This document shows positions 45,468 through 54,772 of a stretch of DNA of 64,000 nucleotides, piece by piece. Below the pieces are notes generated by a model. That model was not told the DNA's origin. It ran no database searches and saw only the letters and a list, made by a program, of their open reading frames with translations. This DNA comes from Arenicellales bacterium (lineage in GTDB: Bacteria > Pseudomonadota > Gammaproteobacteria > Arenicellales > JAHEKD01), in contig JANQSD010000019.1 of assembly GCA_028284225.1 (NCBI GenBank), positions 334,762 through 398,761 of the forward strand, read 5' to 3'. Within the stretch, counting starts at the first letter, position 1. Each line of letters starts with the position of its first letter. A program made the translations under genes and the position numbers.

Positions 45468-46490
45468 ATGAAAGCAACAGATCAAATAAAGACTACAACT
45501 AAGACTAATCAATCGAGTTCTGAATGGAACTACCATCCCCATCCTGGTCAACCAATTCAAAACAGCCCCGTATTTACGTGGCCGCCAAACCTTGTTGCTA
45601 TATTTAAATGGTTTGCCAAATCCTGGCTTACAGTTTCGCAACATTTAATTATGGTCGGAATTGCCGCTTTAGTTTGGTTTTATTTCCAGCCGGCACTTGA
45701 GCGTTGTAAAGAATTTGCAATTGACTGGATCGCTCAAATATACGTTCGTAATCTAATCATTATGATTGTGGTGGCGGGTGGTTTGCATTTGTATTTTTAT
45801 ACCTACAAAAAACAAGGCCTGGAGCGAAAATTTGACCGCAGGGATTTAAACCGAAATCATAAGCGCTATGATTGGAACAACCAAATACTTGATAATATAT
45901 TTTGGACCCTGGTCAGTGGAGTAACTTTCTGGACCGCATATGAAGTGCTAATGATGTGGGCTTATGCTAATGAACTGATTCCATGGTTGAGTTTTACTGA
46001 TAACCCAATGTGGTTCTTGCTGATTTTTATATTGATTCCGCTCTGGAATTCATTTCATTTTTATTGGGTACATCGCTTTTTACATTGGCCACCATTATTT
46101 AAATTAGCGCATTCTTTGCATCATCGTAATGTAAATATCGGTCCGTGGTCGGGATTATCCATGCACCCCATTGAGCATTTAATCTATATGAGTTCGGTGT
46201 TGATTCATTGCATAGTTGCCTCACATCCGATTCACGTTTTCTTTCACATGCAATGGTTGACAACAGCTGCGGTAACGTCTCATACAGGTTATGAATGCCT
46301 ATTAGTCAAAGACAAAAAAGAACTGCATCTAGGTTTTTTCCATCACCAATTACACCATCGCTATTACGAATGCAATTACGGTAATGTTGAAATGCCATGG
46401 GATAAATGGTTTGGATCGTTTCATGACGGTAGTCCGGAGGCGACTCAAAAACTGCGTGAAAAACTTAAAGGAAAAGTGAAATTAACCTAA
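45468..46490 (+). CDS. Sterol desaturase/fatty acid hydroxylase family membrane protein
   Basis: This 340-residue integral membrane di-iron enzyme has several hydrophobic helices and the three His boxes of the family: HRFLH, HSLHHRN and HHQLHHR near the C-terminus. The reaction is usually C-H hydroxylation or desaturation of a lipid. The frame can be opened one codon earlier at TTG, but ATG is chosen. It may be co-transcribed with the oxidoreductase 40 bases upstream, and its end overlaps the convergent DUF1989 gene by four bases. The lipid substrate is unknown, and no direct link to amine metabolism is evident. Confidence 0.87.
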   Translation: MKATDQIKTTTKTNQSSSEWNYHPHPGQPIQNSPVFTWPPNLVAIFKWFAKSWLTVSQHLIMVGIAALVWFYFQPALERCKEFAIDWIAQIYVRNLIIMIVVAGGLHLYFYTYKKQGLERKFDRRDLNRNHKRYDWNNQILDNIFWTLVSGVTFWTAYEVLMMWAYANELIPWLSFTDNPMWFLLIFILIPLWNSFHFYWVHRFLHWPPLFKLAHSLHHRNVNIGPWSGLSMHPIEHLIYMSSVLIHCIVASHPIHVFFHMQWLTTAAVTSHTGYECLLVKDKKELHLGFFHHQLHHRYYECNYGNVEMPWDKWFGSFHDGSPEATQKLREKLKGKVKLT

Positions 46491-47347
46491 TTCATACCAT
46501 GTGTTCGTGAATACGCATTTACTTTGGCAGGTTGCCAATTTTCCAGTATTTTTTGACTAGCTTTGAAAATTTCAACAAGTAATGGATAGCAGGGTGTCGC
46601 ATCGTCGGAATGACTGCTGCCGCAATCACCGCCCGGGCAGGCAGATAGCCCGCCAAGTAAATCAATCTCCGCAAAAAATTCGATGTAATCACCCGGTCTC
46701 ACCGGACTGGCTTTCATAAAATACTGATGGGTATCTAGTATAAAACCTGTGCACATGAATACATTCATGACATCATGCACATGTGGTTCGACCTCATCAA
46801 GTGATAATCCAGTATGTTTCGACAAAGCACGAGTCAGATTGGAGTGGCAACAATAGTGATAATCAACACCTTTAAGCATGTGATTAGTATAAGGATCACA
46901 GCGGGTACCGATCACATCGTGAACGCTGCCGCCATCATCATCGATACCGTACCAGGCAAGTGTGTCATCAGTGATGGTAGCCATTGGCCTTAAGTAAGGT
47001 ATGTTGCTCCAGAGTCGATCGCCGATAGTGACATGCGAGGCATGTAATTGCCGGGTTTTGCCGCTAAAAAACCGTTCATTCAAATCATAAAGATTCCACA
47101 GATTTAAATCACCAACTTGTGGGCCTTCAACACTGTTAATACGAAAAAAATGTCCGGCCGGAACTTCAAAACATGATGCATCTCGTGGAGCAACGGTGAC
47201 TTCGCCAACTTTTTCCATGTCCTGCTTGGCAGATTCATAAAGCACCTCATCATAAACAGGTAATTGTTCAACGCTGTAGGCAACAATGGGTGTTTTTGCT
47301 TTGCGCTCCCCTGCATCGGCTGGTGCGGGCTTTGGGTTCTGATTCAT
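46487..47347 (-). CDS. DUF1989 (urea carboxylase-associated) family protein
   Basis: This 286-residue soluble protein of the DUF1989/urea-carboxylase-associated family includes GHFFRINSVEGPQVGDLNLWNLYD (around residues 65-90), the HDVIGTRCDPY segment, the conserved HDVMNVFMCTG region and a Cys-rich CPGGDCGSS. The family often sits next to urea carboxylase or amine-utilisation genes; its chemical role is not settled. Here no urea gene is close, but a GlxA-type regulator and the Rieske/SDR cluster are upstream. Its place suggests a metabolite-handling role in quaternary-amine use. It overlaps the convergent desaturase gene by four bases. Confidence 0.82.
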   Translation of the reverse strand: MNQNPKPAPADAGERKAKTPIVAYSVEQLPVYDEVLYESAKQDMEKVGEVTVAPRDASCFEVPAGHFFRINSVEGPQVGDLNLWNLYDLNERFFSGKTRQLHASHVTIGDRLWSNIPYLRPMATITDDTLAWYGIDDDGGSVHDVIGTRCDPYTNHMLKGVDYHYCCHSNLTRALSKHTGLSLDEVEPHVHDVMNVFMCTGFILDTHQYFMKASPVRPGDYIEFFAEIDLLGGLSACPGGDCGSSHSDDATPCYPLLVEIFKASQKILENWQPAKVNAYSRTHGMN

Positions 47348-47384
47348 AATGCTTCAATCCTCATTTCACGCTAGTTTAACTAAT

Positions 47385-47439
47385 TTATCATCCCGAGACC
47401 TAGCCCCGGTTTGTCATCCCGAGCACAGCCGGGGGATCT
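47385..47439. repeat. Short dispersed repeat, tandem TCATCCCGAG units
   Basis: Two adjacent units start with TTATCATCCCGAG (from 47385) and TTGTCATCCCGAGC (47411-47439). They are related to a copy at 51564-51593 by the shared beginning TTGTCATCC-GAGC and end GGATCT. This looks like a REP-type extragenic repeat. It lies between the DUF1989 and GlxA genes, both leftward. Confidence 0.6.
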
Positions 47440-47517
47440 TTGTGGTCTGAGCTGATTAAGATTTAAGGCTCTACGGCAAGTTTATGACGATTGGGTGCTC
47501 AGGATAGTATGAGGCCG

Positions 47518-48555
47518 TCAAATCCCCGCATACCCAGGATACGATCTGAATTGAAAGGGGATCCGGCCTTCGGTGCGGTCTTTGCTGGGTACGATTTTGA
47601 ATCGAGCCTTGTAGCATCGGGTAAAGTGTTCTGCGCTGTTGAAACCGCAGGCACTGGCAATTTCCGCTATGGGCATTTCGGTCTGGGTCACTAGACCTCG
47701 GGCTCGGTCTAAACTTATATTGGTGTAATATTGCAATGGGCTTTCAGCTGTGTAAGTTTTAAATAGTCGTTCAAGTTGACGTTGAGAAACTTTTAGATAG
47801 CTCGCTATCTCCGGAATTTTCAACGGTTCTTCCAGATTTCTTTCCATTAAAATAATAGCGTCGCGAAGCAGCTTGGGTGCTGCGTAACCGACGGGCTCGT
47901 GACTGGGTGACTGCTGGATTTCTTCGTTGGAGCGTAAGCGTTCATGAAAAATGTAATGTGCTGTTGCATTAGCCAGGTCAATGCCGTGTTGCAGGCGTAT
48001 GATCTCAAGCGATAAGTCACAGGCGGTCATCCCCCCACAACTGGACAAACGATCCCGGTCTACGACAAAGAGTGATTCTTCCACTTTTGATTTGGGGAAT
48101 AATTCTTTAAATGCGGCGATATGTTCATAATGAACGGTTGTACGATAGCCATCCAGCAAACCGGCAAAAGCTAATACAAATGCGCCGGTGTCAAGACAAA
48201 CCAAAGTAGTACCGGCATCGCTGCAATCTTTTAACCATTTTTGCAGTTTTTTTGATTGATATTTTTCCGGTGTCCAACTGGCATTGACGACTATAAAATC
48301 AAAGTTATCTGTAGATGCTAAAAAGCTCTCGGTATTGCTGATCTCTACACCGTTACTGGCCGTAACAGCTTTATCATCCAGGCTTAAGAAATACCATTGG
48401 TAGAGTGTATGGCCGCGTAGATAATTAGCTGCACGGTACGGGTCAATAAAAGCATGTGCAGCCATACTGTTAAATTGCGGCAACAACAACATGCCGATCT
48501 TGCAAGTGGCTTTTATTTCATTGTTTTTGTAGCTTGATTTCAAAGAAACATTCAT
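47518..48555 (-). CDS. GlxA/CdhR-type transcriptional regulator (GATase1-like plus AraC)
   Basis: This 345-residue regulator combines an N-terminal DJ-1/PfpI-like (GATase1-like) ligand domain (residues about 18-215) with an AraC-type double helix-turn-helix C-terminus (EIASYLKVSQRQLERLFKTY and EIASACGFNSAEHFTRCYK). The same architecture is seen in CdhR and GbdR, the carnitine and betaine regulators of Pseudomonas. It diverges from the Rieske oxygenase gene with 151 bases between, so it is the obvious activator of the downstream catabolic genes. The N-terminal domain should sense a metabolite such as betaine or carnitine; this is inferred. Confidence 0.9.
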   Translation of the reverse strand: MNVSLKSSYKNNEIKATCKIGMLLLPQFNSMAAHAFIDPYRAANYLRGHTLYQWYFLSLDDKAVTASNGVEISNTESFLASTDNFDFIVVNASWTPEKYQSKKLQKWLKDCSDAGTTLVCLDTGAFVLAFAGLLDGYRTTVHYEHIAAFKELFPKSKVEESLFVVDRDRLSSCGGMTACDLSLEIIRLQHGIDLANATAHYIFHERLRSNEEIQQSPSHEPVGYAAPKLLRDAIILMERNLEEPLKIPEIASYLKVSQRQLERLFKTYTAESPLQYYTNISLDRARGLVTQTEMPIAEIASACGFNSAEHFTRCYKARFKIVPSKDRTEGRIPFQFRSYPGYAGI

Positions 48556-48706
48556 ATGGCGATTATTGCATTAAATACGTCGAAAAACATCAAGCTAATC
48601 TTAGGTGTGACTGCTAATCTCTAATTACACAGATCTGTAATGCGTTCCCAAAAACGACTGTTGGTACGCAACTTATGAAACTTTCTCTTTTATGAGGCCA
48701 GAGCGA

Positions 48707-49849
48707 ATGAATACTATGTTAAGCAGCACAGAGCTGGAAAAAATTGCCAAGGGCTATGACCCGGTTCCAGAGCGGTCTTATTCGATTAATACAGAGTGCT
48801 ATCGCAATCCGAAGTTTTTGCAGATTGAGCAGCAACAAATATTTCACAAATCCTGGCAGTTTTTGTGTCACGAGGAAAAATTACGTGAGCCTGGAAGCTA
48901 TGTTGCAGCCGACATTCAGGGGCAGAGCATTTTTGCCGCACGCGATCAAGAAGGGCAACTAAGGGCTTTTTATAACGTCTGTAAACACCGCGGTCATGAA
49001 CTGTTATCTGGAGAAGGGCAGACACGTTCTATTACTTGTCCTTATCACGCCTGGGTTTACGATTTAAATGGTTCATTGAAACGCGCCAGACGTTCAGAAA
49101 CCATAGAGAATTTTGATATCAACGCGATATGCCTAAATCAAGTAAAAATCGAAACTTTTTGCCATCTGGTGTTTGTTAATCTGGATCAAAACGCAAGTCC
49201 ATTAGCAGAACAAACGCAGAACCTTGAAACTGAAATCAAAAAGTATGCGCCTGATATCGGTGAATTGACCTTTGCTCATCGATTAACCTATCGAATCAAA
49301 GCTAACTGGAAAGCAGTAGTCGATAATTTCCTGGAGTGTTATCACTGTCCGGTTGCTCATAAAGATTTTTGTTCTTTAGTTGAAATGGATACTTATAAAG
49401 TCACTACACATGGTATTTATTCAAGCCACATGGCCAAGGCTGGGCGTAGTGATAATAAAGCATATGCTATAGAAGATGCCACAGTAACTGATCATGCCGT
49501 CTGGTATTTATGGCCCAACATGACCTTAATGCGTTACCCTGGACGCGGTAATTTTATGGTTTGGCGCTTTTACCCTGTTAACGAAAACGAAACTTATGAG
49601 GTTTTCGATTTCTTTCTGGAAACCGACGAACCTAACGAGGCCGAACTCGAGGCCATCAAGTTTATTGATGATGTTTTACAGCCGGAAGACATTTCTCTGG
49701 TGGAGAGCGTGCAACGTGGTATGCAAACACCAGCCTTTGAACAAGGGCGTTATCTAATTGATCCTTCAGGCAGCGGTATGAGTGAACATGCAGTACACCA
49801 CTTCCATGGTTTGGTATTAGATGCATATCGTCAGGCTTGTCAGCAGTGA
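48707..49849 (+). CDS. Rieske non-heme oxygenase alpha subunit (carnitine/betaine monooxygenase type)
   Basis: This 380-residue ring-hydroxylating-type oxygenase has a Rieske [2Fe-2S] site C92-x-H94 and C111-x2-H114 and a mononuclear iron site in NFLECYHCPVAH: Glu210, then His213 and His218. The Glu instead of the usual bridging Asp is a hallmark of the CntA/GbcA/stachydrine branch, which oxidise quaternary trimethylamines. I start at ATG 48707 because GAGG then has normal spacing; ATG at 48692 would add five residues. A partner reductase is not found in the window. It is first in a tight rightward cluster (SDR overlap of four bases) and diverges from the GlxA-type regulator. Glycine betaine or carnitine is the likely substrate. 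Confidence 0.88.
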   Translation: MNTMLSSTELEKIAKGYDPVPERSYSINTECYRNPKFLQIEQQQIFHKSWQFLCHEEKLREPGSYVAADIQGQSIFAARDQEGQLRAFYNVCKHRGHELLSGEGQTRSITCPYHAWVYDLNGSLKRARRSETIENFDINAICLNQVKIETFCHLVFVNLDQNASPLAEQTQNLETEIKKYAPDIGELTFAHRLTYRIKANWKAVVDNFLECYHCPVAHKDFCSLVEMDTYKVTTHGIYSSHMAKAGRSDNKAYAIEDATVTDHAVWYLWPNMTLMRYPGRGNFMVWRFYPVNENETYEVFDFFLETDEPNEAELEAIKFIDDVLQPEDISLVESVQRGMQTPAFEQGRYLIDPSGSGMSEHAVHHFHGLVLDAYRQACQQ

Positions 49850-50616
49850 GTGCGGTTAAAGAGAATTATCTGCAAGGTCGAGTTGCAGTTGTCACCGGTG
49901 GTTGCGGCGGGATCGGTACGGCAATTTGCCAACGCTTTGCCAATGAAGGGGCGATTGTTTATGCCGCCGATCTTCGTTCTAACGATGAAACTAAAGAAAA
50001 TATTTATTTTCAGCAACATGATGTGACCAGTGAGCAAAGCGCCAAAGATCTTTTTGCCCGTATCGAAAATGAACAAGGCAAACTGGATATTCTGGTCAAT
50101 GCAGCGGCGATTGAAATCGAATACACCATTGAAAATACGTCACTGGAAGACTGGAACCGAATTTTTGCGATTAATGTGACCGGCACATTTTTGACGTCAA
50201 AGCATGCCCTGCCGTTGCTACGAAAATCAGGCGCCGCTTCAATCATTAATTTCGGTTCTTACGATGGCTATATTGCTGACCCACAGTTGGCCGCTTACTG
50301 CGCAACTAAGGGCGCGGTTCATGCCTTAACTAAAGCGATGGCCTGTGATTACGGCCCTGAAAATATCAGAGTGAATGCAATTTGCCCCGGTTATGTGGAT
50401 ACCCCTATGTTACAAAGCTTTTTCGGTTCCAGCGGTGATATTGAATCATTACAAAAAGCCGTTCGCGATGTGCATCCGCTTCGAACTTATGGACAACCGG
50501 ACGATATTGCTAATCTGGTTAATTGGTTGGCCGGTGATGAGGCGCGATATGCCAGCGGCCAGTTATGGATTATTGATGGTGGGCTATCAGCCCAGGTTCA
50601 ACAGATGAGGTTATAA
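49846..50616 (+). CDS. SDR-family oxidoreductase, gene 1 of the amine cluster
   Basis: This is a classical short-chain dehydrogenase of about 256 residues, with the cofactor motif TGGCGGIG, the NAAAIE region, and the catalytic Tyr/Lys in YCATK. I start at GTG 49846, which overlaps the Rieske stop (GTGA); a TTG at 49837 is another option. It is probably NAD(H)-dependent. Its substrate is unknown; a secondary alcohol in the carnitine/betaine route (for example D-carnitine or a hydroxy analogue) would fit the surroundings but is speculative. It is 2 bases before the BKACE gene. Confidence 0.85.
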   Translation: MSAVKENYLQGRVAVVTGGCGGIGTAICQRFANEGAIVYAADLRSNDETKENIYFQQHDVTSEQSAKDLFARIENEQGKLDILVNAAAIEIEYTIENTSLEDWNRIFAINVTGTFLTSKHALPLLRKSGAASIINFGSYDGYIADPQLAAYCATKGAVHALTKAMACDYGPENIRVNAICPGYVDTPMLQSFFGSSGDIESLQKAVRDVHPLRTYGQPDDIANLVNWLAGDEARYASGQLWIIDGGLSAQVQQMRL

Positions 50617-50618
50617 AA

Positions 50619-51548
50619 ATGCCCAAACCTGTCATTATTACGTGTGCAGTCACCGGCGGAATTCATACGCCGACAATGTCGCCCTATTTGCCGATTACAC
50701 CGCAGCAAATTGCGCAATCAGCGATTGCAGCCAGTCAGGCCGGCGCGACTATATTGCATCTGCATGCGCGTAATCCAGAAACAGGTAAACCGGATTCAAG
50801 GCCGGAAACCTTTATGCAGTTTTTGCCTGAAATCAAAGCTAACTGTGATTCGGTCATTAATGTCTCCACCGGCGGTGGTTTAGGTATGACTCGGGAACAA
50901 CGGGTCTTGGCTGCGCTGACAGTGAGCCCGGAGATGGCGTCGTTAAATGTGGGTTCGATGAATTTTGGGATTTTCCCCATGGCGGCAAAGTATTCCGATT
51001 GGCAACATGACTGGGAGCCTGAATTTTTAAACATGACGGAAGATTTTATTTTCCGCAACACCTTTACTGATATCGAATTCATTTTAAAAGAATTAGGCGA
51101 AGGTCATGGCACCCGGTTTGAATTCGAATGTTACGACCTTGGTCATCTTTATAACCTGGCCTGGTTTATTGATAAGGGCATGGTTAAACCACCGTTTTTT
51201 ATTCAAATGGTATTTGGCATTTTAGGCGGAGTAGGTGCTGACCCGGACAACTTAATGCATATGCATACCATTGCCAACAAATTATTTGGTGATGATTATG
51301 AATGGTCAGTATTGGCAGCAGGGCGAAACCAAATGCCGTTTGCAACACAATCGGCCGGTCTAGGCGGCAATCTCAGAGTTGGTCTTGAAGACAGTTTATA
51401 TATTAGTCGAGGTGAACTTGCGCAGTCCAATGCCGAGCAAGTGACCAAGATTCGCACCATTATCGAAAATTTAGGTCACACAGTCGCCACGCCTGAACAA
51501 GCAAGGCAGCGTCTGGGTTTGAAGGGTGTTGAAAACGTAAAATTTTAG
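50619..51548 (+). CDS. BKACE-family beta-keto acid cleavage enzyme (dehydrocarnitine cleavage candidate)
   Basis: This 309-residue TIM-barrel enzyme of the BKACE (DUF849) family contains the zinc-binding His47/His49 in ILHLHARNP and a distal Glu in RVGLEDS. These enzymes use acetyl-CoA to split 3-keto acids. One member, CdhC, converts 3-dehydrocarnitine plus acetyl-CoA to acetoacetate and betainyl-CoA. The presence of a carnitine-dehydrogenase-like gene in the same cluster makes that reaction likely here. It starts 2 bases after the SDR gene and is followed by a short repeat and a 106-base gap before the aldehyde dehydrogenase. Confidence 0.88.
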   Translation: MPKPVIITCAVTGGIHTPTMSPYLPITPQQIAQSAIAASQAGATILHLHARNPETGKPDSRPETFMQFLPEIKANCDSVINVSTGGGLGMTREQRVLAALTVSPEMASLNVGSMNFGIFPMAAKYSDWQHDWEPEFLNMTEDFIFRNTFTDIEFILKELGEGHGTRFEFECYDLGHLYNLAWFIDKGMVKPPFFIQMVFGILGGVGADPDNLMHMHTIANKLFGDDYEWSVLAAGRNQMPFATQSAGLGGNLRVGLEDSLYISRGELAQSNAEQVTKIRTIIENLGHTVATPEQARQRLGLKGVENVKF

Positions 51549-51563
51549 TGACTGTAAATTGGC

Positions 51564-51593
51564 TTTGTCATCCTGAGCGTAAGCGAAGGATCT
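51564..51593. repeat. Short dispersed repeat, TTGTCATCCTGAGC unit
   Basis: A single copy of the repeat seen at 47385-47439 lies 15 bases after the BKACE stop: TTTGTCATCCTGAGCG...GAAGGATCT. It separates the two halves of the catabolic cluster. No internal gene or insertion is visible. Confidence 0.55.
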
Positions 51594-51654
51594 AAAGCAG
51601 TTCGGCAAAATAGTAATCACAATGGTTAGGAATGACAGATAAGAGGAAATTGAA

Positions 51655-53079
51655 ATGCAGATTAAGCAACTAATTAATGGTGAGTTTGTTGAGGGACAGG
51701 GTGAAAAGCTAAGCGTAGTAGACCCGGCAACCGGAAACGAAATAACTCAAATCGCCCAGGCATCTGTTGAACAAATAGAAGCAGCGGTCGAATCCAGTGA
51801 ACAGGCGTTTCAAAGTTATTCGAGAACTACACCGCTAGAGCGCGCGACTTATCTACTGGCGCTCGCAGATGCCGTTGAGGCGGCTACTGATGAGTTGGCT
51901 GAATTAGAAAGCCTGGATTGCGGTAAACCGTTTGCGAGTGCCAGAGACGATGAAATGCCGTTGACCATTGATGTGTTTCGTTTCATGGCGGGTGCGGCTA
52001 GAACTATGAGCGGCTCAGCAGCGGGGGAATATGTAGAGGGCTTTACTTCAATGATCCGGCGTGATCCGGTTGGTCCAGTTGCAGCGATAGCACCCTGGAA
52101 TTATCCTTTGATGATGGCATCATGGAAATTAGCCGCTCCTTTGGCAGCGGGCTGCTCTGTGGTATTAAAACCATCAGAAATGACACCATTATCTACCCTT
52201 AGGTTAGCTGAAATTATTAATGATATTTTGCCAGCAGGTGTCGTTAACATTATTCATGGGCAAGGTCCAACTGTTGGTGATCAGTTGATCAACTCGCCGC
52301 AAATGGAGGCAATTACGGTAACGGGTTCGCCCGCTACCGGTATGGCAGCTATGCGTGCGGCTTCGAATCAAATCCGTCATGTGCATTTGGAGTTAGGCGG
52401 TAAAGCACCGGTGATTGTATTTGATGATGCCGATATTGACGCGGTAGTGGAAACGATCCGAGGTGGTTCTTATTTCAATGCCGGCCAGGATTGTGCACAA
52501 CCTTGCCGTATTATGGTGGCCGATAAAGCTTACGATAAACTGGTGGCTGATACCGCTGCCGCTGTAAGCAGTATAAAAATAGGTGCTCAAAAAGACGATG
52601 GTGTTGAAATGGGGCCGGTTATTTCCCAGGTTCAACGTGATCGGGTTGCCGGTTTTGTTGAACGAACAGCGGCCACTAATGCCGAGGTTGTGGTCGGCGG
52701 CAAGGTGCCGGAAGGTAGTGGTTATTTTTATCAACCGACAGTCATAGCCAATGTTGATAATGATGCGGAAATTGCCTGCAATGAAGTTTTCGGGCCGGTA
52801 GTATCCATATCCCGTTTTTCTGATGTTGAGGATGCACTCAGTTGGGCCAACGCCAGTTCGTATGGTTTGGCTTCGTCGGTTTGGACAAAAGATGTCGGAC
52901 GGGCAATGTCAGTGTGCAGCCGTCTGCGCTACGGCTTTACCTGGGTCAATACCCATGGTGTTGGCACGTCTGAAATGCCCTGGGCGGCAATGAAAGGCTC
53001 CGGTAACGGCTGTGACATGTCGGTTTATGCCTTGGATGCCTATACGGCGGTCAGGCATGTAATGGTGGCACACAGTTAA
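51655..53079 (+). CDS. NAD-dependent aldehyde dehydrogenase (betaine-aldehyde/amino-aldehyde type)
   Basis: This 474-residue ALDH has the catalytic Glu in LELGGKAP, the nucleophilic Cys in [11 protein letters not shown] and the cofactor segment [23 protein letters not shown] region near residue 140. Overall it resembles aminobutyraldehyde/betaine-aldehyde dehydrogenases (PatD/BetB group). A betaine-aldehyde or trimethylaminobutyraldehyde substrate would suit the cluster. Its stop overlaps the second SDR gene by one base (TAATG). Confidence 0.88.
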   Translation: MQIKQLINGEFVEGQGEKLSVVDPATGNEITQIAQASVEQIEAAVESSEQAFQSYSRTTPLERATYLLALADAVEAATDELAELESLDCGKPFASARDDEMPLTIDVFRFMAGAARTMSGSAAGEYVEGFTSMIRRDPVGPVAAIAPWNYPLMMASWKLAAPLAAGCSVVLKPSEMTPLSTLRLAEIINDILPAGVVNIIHGQGPTVGDQLINSPQMEAITVTGSPATGMAAMRAASNQIRHVHLELGGKAPVIVFDDADIDAVVETIRGGSYFNAGQDCAQPCRIMVADKAYDKLVADTAAAVSSIKIGAQKDDGVEMGPVISQVQRDRVAGFVERTAATNAEVVVGGKVPEGSGYFYQPTVIANVDNDAEIACNEVFGPVVSISRFSDVEDALSWANASSYGLASSVWTKDVGRAMSVCSRLRYGFTWVNTHGVGTSEMPWAAMKGSGNGCDMSVYALDAYTAVRHVMVAHS

Positions 53080-53831
53080 TGCGCTTGGCAGGTAAAACAG
53101 CATTGGTTACAGGTGGTCGTCAAGGAATTGGTCGAGCCATTGTTGATGCATTTGTTGCCGAAGGTGCACGAGTCATTACTTGCGGCAGAGGGCAACGAGA
53201 TGATGATTTGCCAGATACCATAGGTTGGCAAACTGCAGATGTCTCCAGTAATACAGACATTGAGCTTCTGAAACAAACTGTAATAGATCAATTTGACCGG
53301 CTCGATATATTAGTCAACAACGCAGGTGTGCAAATTGAAAAAACAGTGATTAATACGACTGACGAAGATTGGGATACGCTAATGGGTGTCAACGCCAAGG
53401 GCGTATTTTTGAGCTGCCGCACCTTTATTCCTTTGATGTCCAGCGGCGCTTCAATTATTAACATCGGCTCAATTTCAGGCAAAGTAGCAGACCATGGAAT
53501 GGCAATTTATAACGCCTCCAAGGCGTTTGTACATGGCTTGACCCGTTCAATTGCAGTGGACCATGGGCCAGCCGTTCGCTGTAATGCAATTTGTCCGGGC
53601 TGGATCATGACAGATATGGCTGACGCAGCATTCGAGCTGGCTACTGATCCCGATCAAGCCAAGTCTGATGCGCTGGCCAGACATGCAGCAGGACGATTTG
53701 GAGAGCCGCAAGACATTGCTAATTTGGCTATTTGGTTAGCCAGTGACGATTCTGCATTTGCGACGGGTCAGTGCTATACCATTGATGGCGGACTAACCGC
53801 CGCTTCACCTTTAAATCCAGGGTTGTTTTAA
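53079..53831 (+). CDS. SDR-family oxidoreductase, gene 2 of the amine cluster
   Basis: This 250-residue short-chain dehydrogenase has the cofactor motif TGGRQGIG, NNAGV, a Ser in NIGSIS and YNASK. It is not a recent duplicate of the first SDR in the cluster, sharing only family motifs. It is translationally coupled on both sides by one-base overlaps (aldehyde dehydrogenase before, hydroxyacyl-CoA-type dehydrogenase after). The most economical guess is oxidation of a hydroxylated quaternary amine or a D-isomer. The substrate is unknown. Confidence 0.85.
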   Translation: MRLAGKTALVTGGRQGIGRAIVDAFVAEGARVITCGRGQRDDDLPDTIGWQTADVSSNTDIELLKQTVIDQFDRLDILVNNAGVQIEKTVINTTDEDWDTLMGVNAKGVFLSCRTFIPLMSSGASIINIGSISGKVADHGMAIYNASKAFVHGLTRSIAVDHGPAVRCNAICPGWIMTDMADAAFELATDPDQAKSDALARHAAGRFGEPQDIANLAIWLASDDSAFATGQCYTIDGGLTAASPLNPGLF

Positions 53832-54769
53832 TGACAAATATTAATCAAGTTGCAGTACTCGGTGCGGGTGTAATTGGTGCCAGTTGGACTTCGCTATTTT
53901 TAGCCGCAGGTTTGCGAGTGAATGTTTACGATCCGGCTGACCATGCCGAACAATCAGTCCGGGATTATGTTGAACGGGCTTGGCCAACGCTTGAAGCCTT
54001 GGGAATGACTGCCAAAGGAGATGCTGAGCAGCTGGCTTTTTTTGATGATCCTACAAAGGCGGTAGTGGGTGTGCAGTTTGTACAAGAGAGTGTGCCGGAG
54101 CGCTTGCCCATCAAGCATCAGCTTTATCAGCAAATTGAAGACTTGCTTGAGCCTGAAGCACTGGTCGCATCTTCAGCTTCCGGCTTAATGCTCAGTGAAA
54201 TGCAACAGGGTTGGAGGAATCCATCGCGATTCTTGCTTGGTCATCCTTTTAATCCGCCTCACTTAATTCCGTTAGTGGAATTGTTGACCAATGACAAAAC
54301 ACAAGACGGTGTAATCGAACAGGCTGAAGCTTTTTATAAACAAGTTGGTAAAGTCACTATCCGGGTAAAACGTGAAGTAACGGCCCATGTTGCTAATCGC
54401 CTGCAAGCTGCGTTATGGCGGGAAGCTATTTACCTGGTCGAATCAGGTGTAGCTTCAGTCGAAGATGTCGACAAAGCCATTTGGGCCGGTCCCGGTTTGC
54501 GCTGGGCAGCGATGGGGCCACATATGTTATTTCATTTGGGGGCCGGTGAAGGCGGTCTGCGAGAATTCTGTAATCGTTATCGTGATAGTTTCCATCGATG
54601 GTGGGATGATATGGGTGATGCTGAGTTAACACCGGAATTGGCAGACAGTTTAGCCACAGGTGTAGAAGATGAAGCCGATGGTAGAGATGTACAAACTGCT
54701 TCGGCCGAGCGTGATGATTTGATTGTCGCTATGCTTAAAGCGACACAACCAATCAGAAACCGGATTTAG
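53831..54769 (+). CDS. L-carnitine 3-dehydrogenase-like enzyme
   Basis: This 312-residue NAD-dependent enzyme of the 3-hydroxyacyl-CoA dehydrogenase fold has VLGAGVIGASWTSLF near the N-terminus, the SSASGL segment, GHPFNPPHLIPLVE and the late motif AGPGLRWAAMGPHMLFHLGAGEGG. That last region is typical of L-carnitine dehydrogenases, which make 3-dehydrocarnitine. Unlike some bacterial carnitine dehydrogenases it has no fused thioesterase. The product would feed the BKACE enzyme encoded 3 kb upstream. It overlaps the SDR gene by one base and precedes choline-sulfatase by three bases. Confidence 0.85.
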   Translation: MTNINQVAVLGAGVIGASWTSLFLAAGLRVNVYDPADHAEQSVRDYVERAWPTLEALGMTAKGDAEQLAFFDDPTKAVVGVQFVQESVPERLPIKHQLYQQIEDLLEPEALVASSASGLMLSEMQQGWRNPSRFLLGHPFNPPHLIPLVELLTNDKTQDGVIEQAEAFYKQVGKVTIRVKREVTAHVANRLQAALWREAIYLVESGVASVEDVDKAIWAGPGLRWAAMGPHMLFHLGAGEGGLREFCNRYRDSFHRWWDDMGDAELTPELADSLATGVEDEADGRDVQTASAERDDLIVAMLKATQPIRNRI

Positions 54770-54772
54770 CCT

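Noticed and set aside
48629..48638. ACAGATCTGT palindrome as operator for the GlxA-type regulator
   Set aside because: Ten bases only, no flanking symmetry or second copy; too weak to call.
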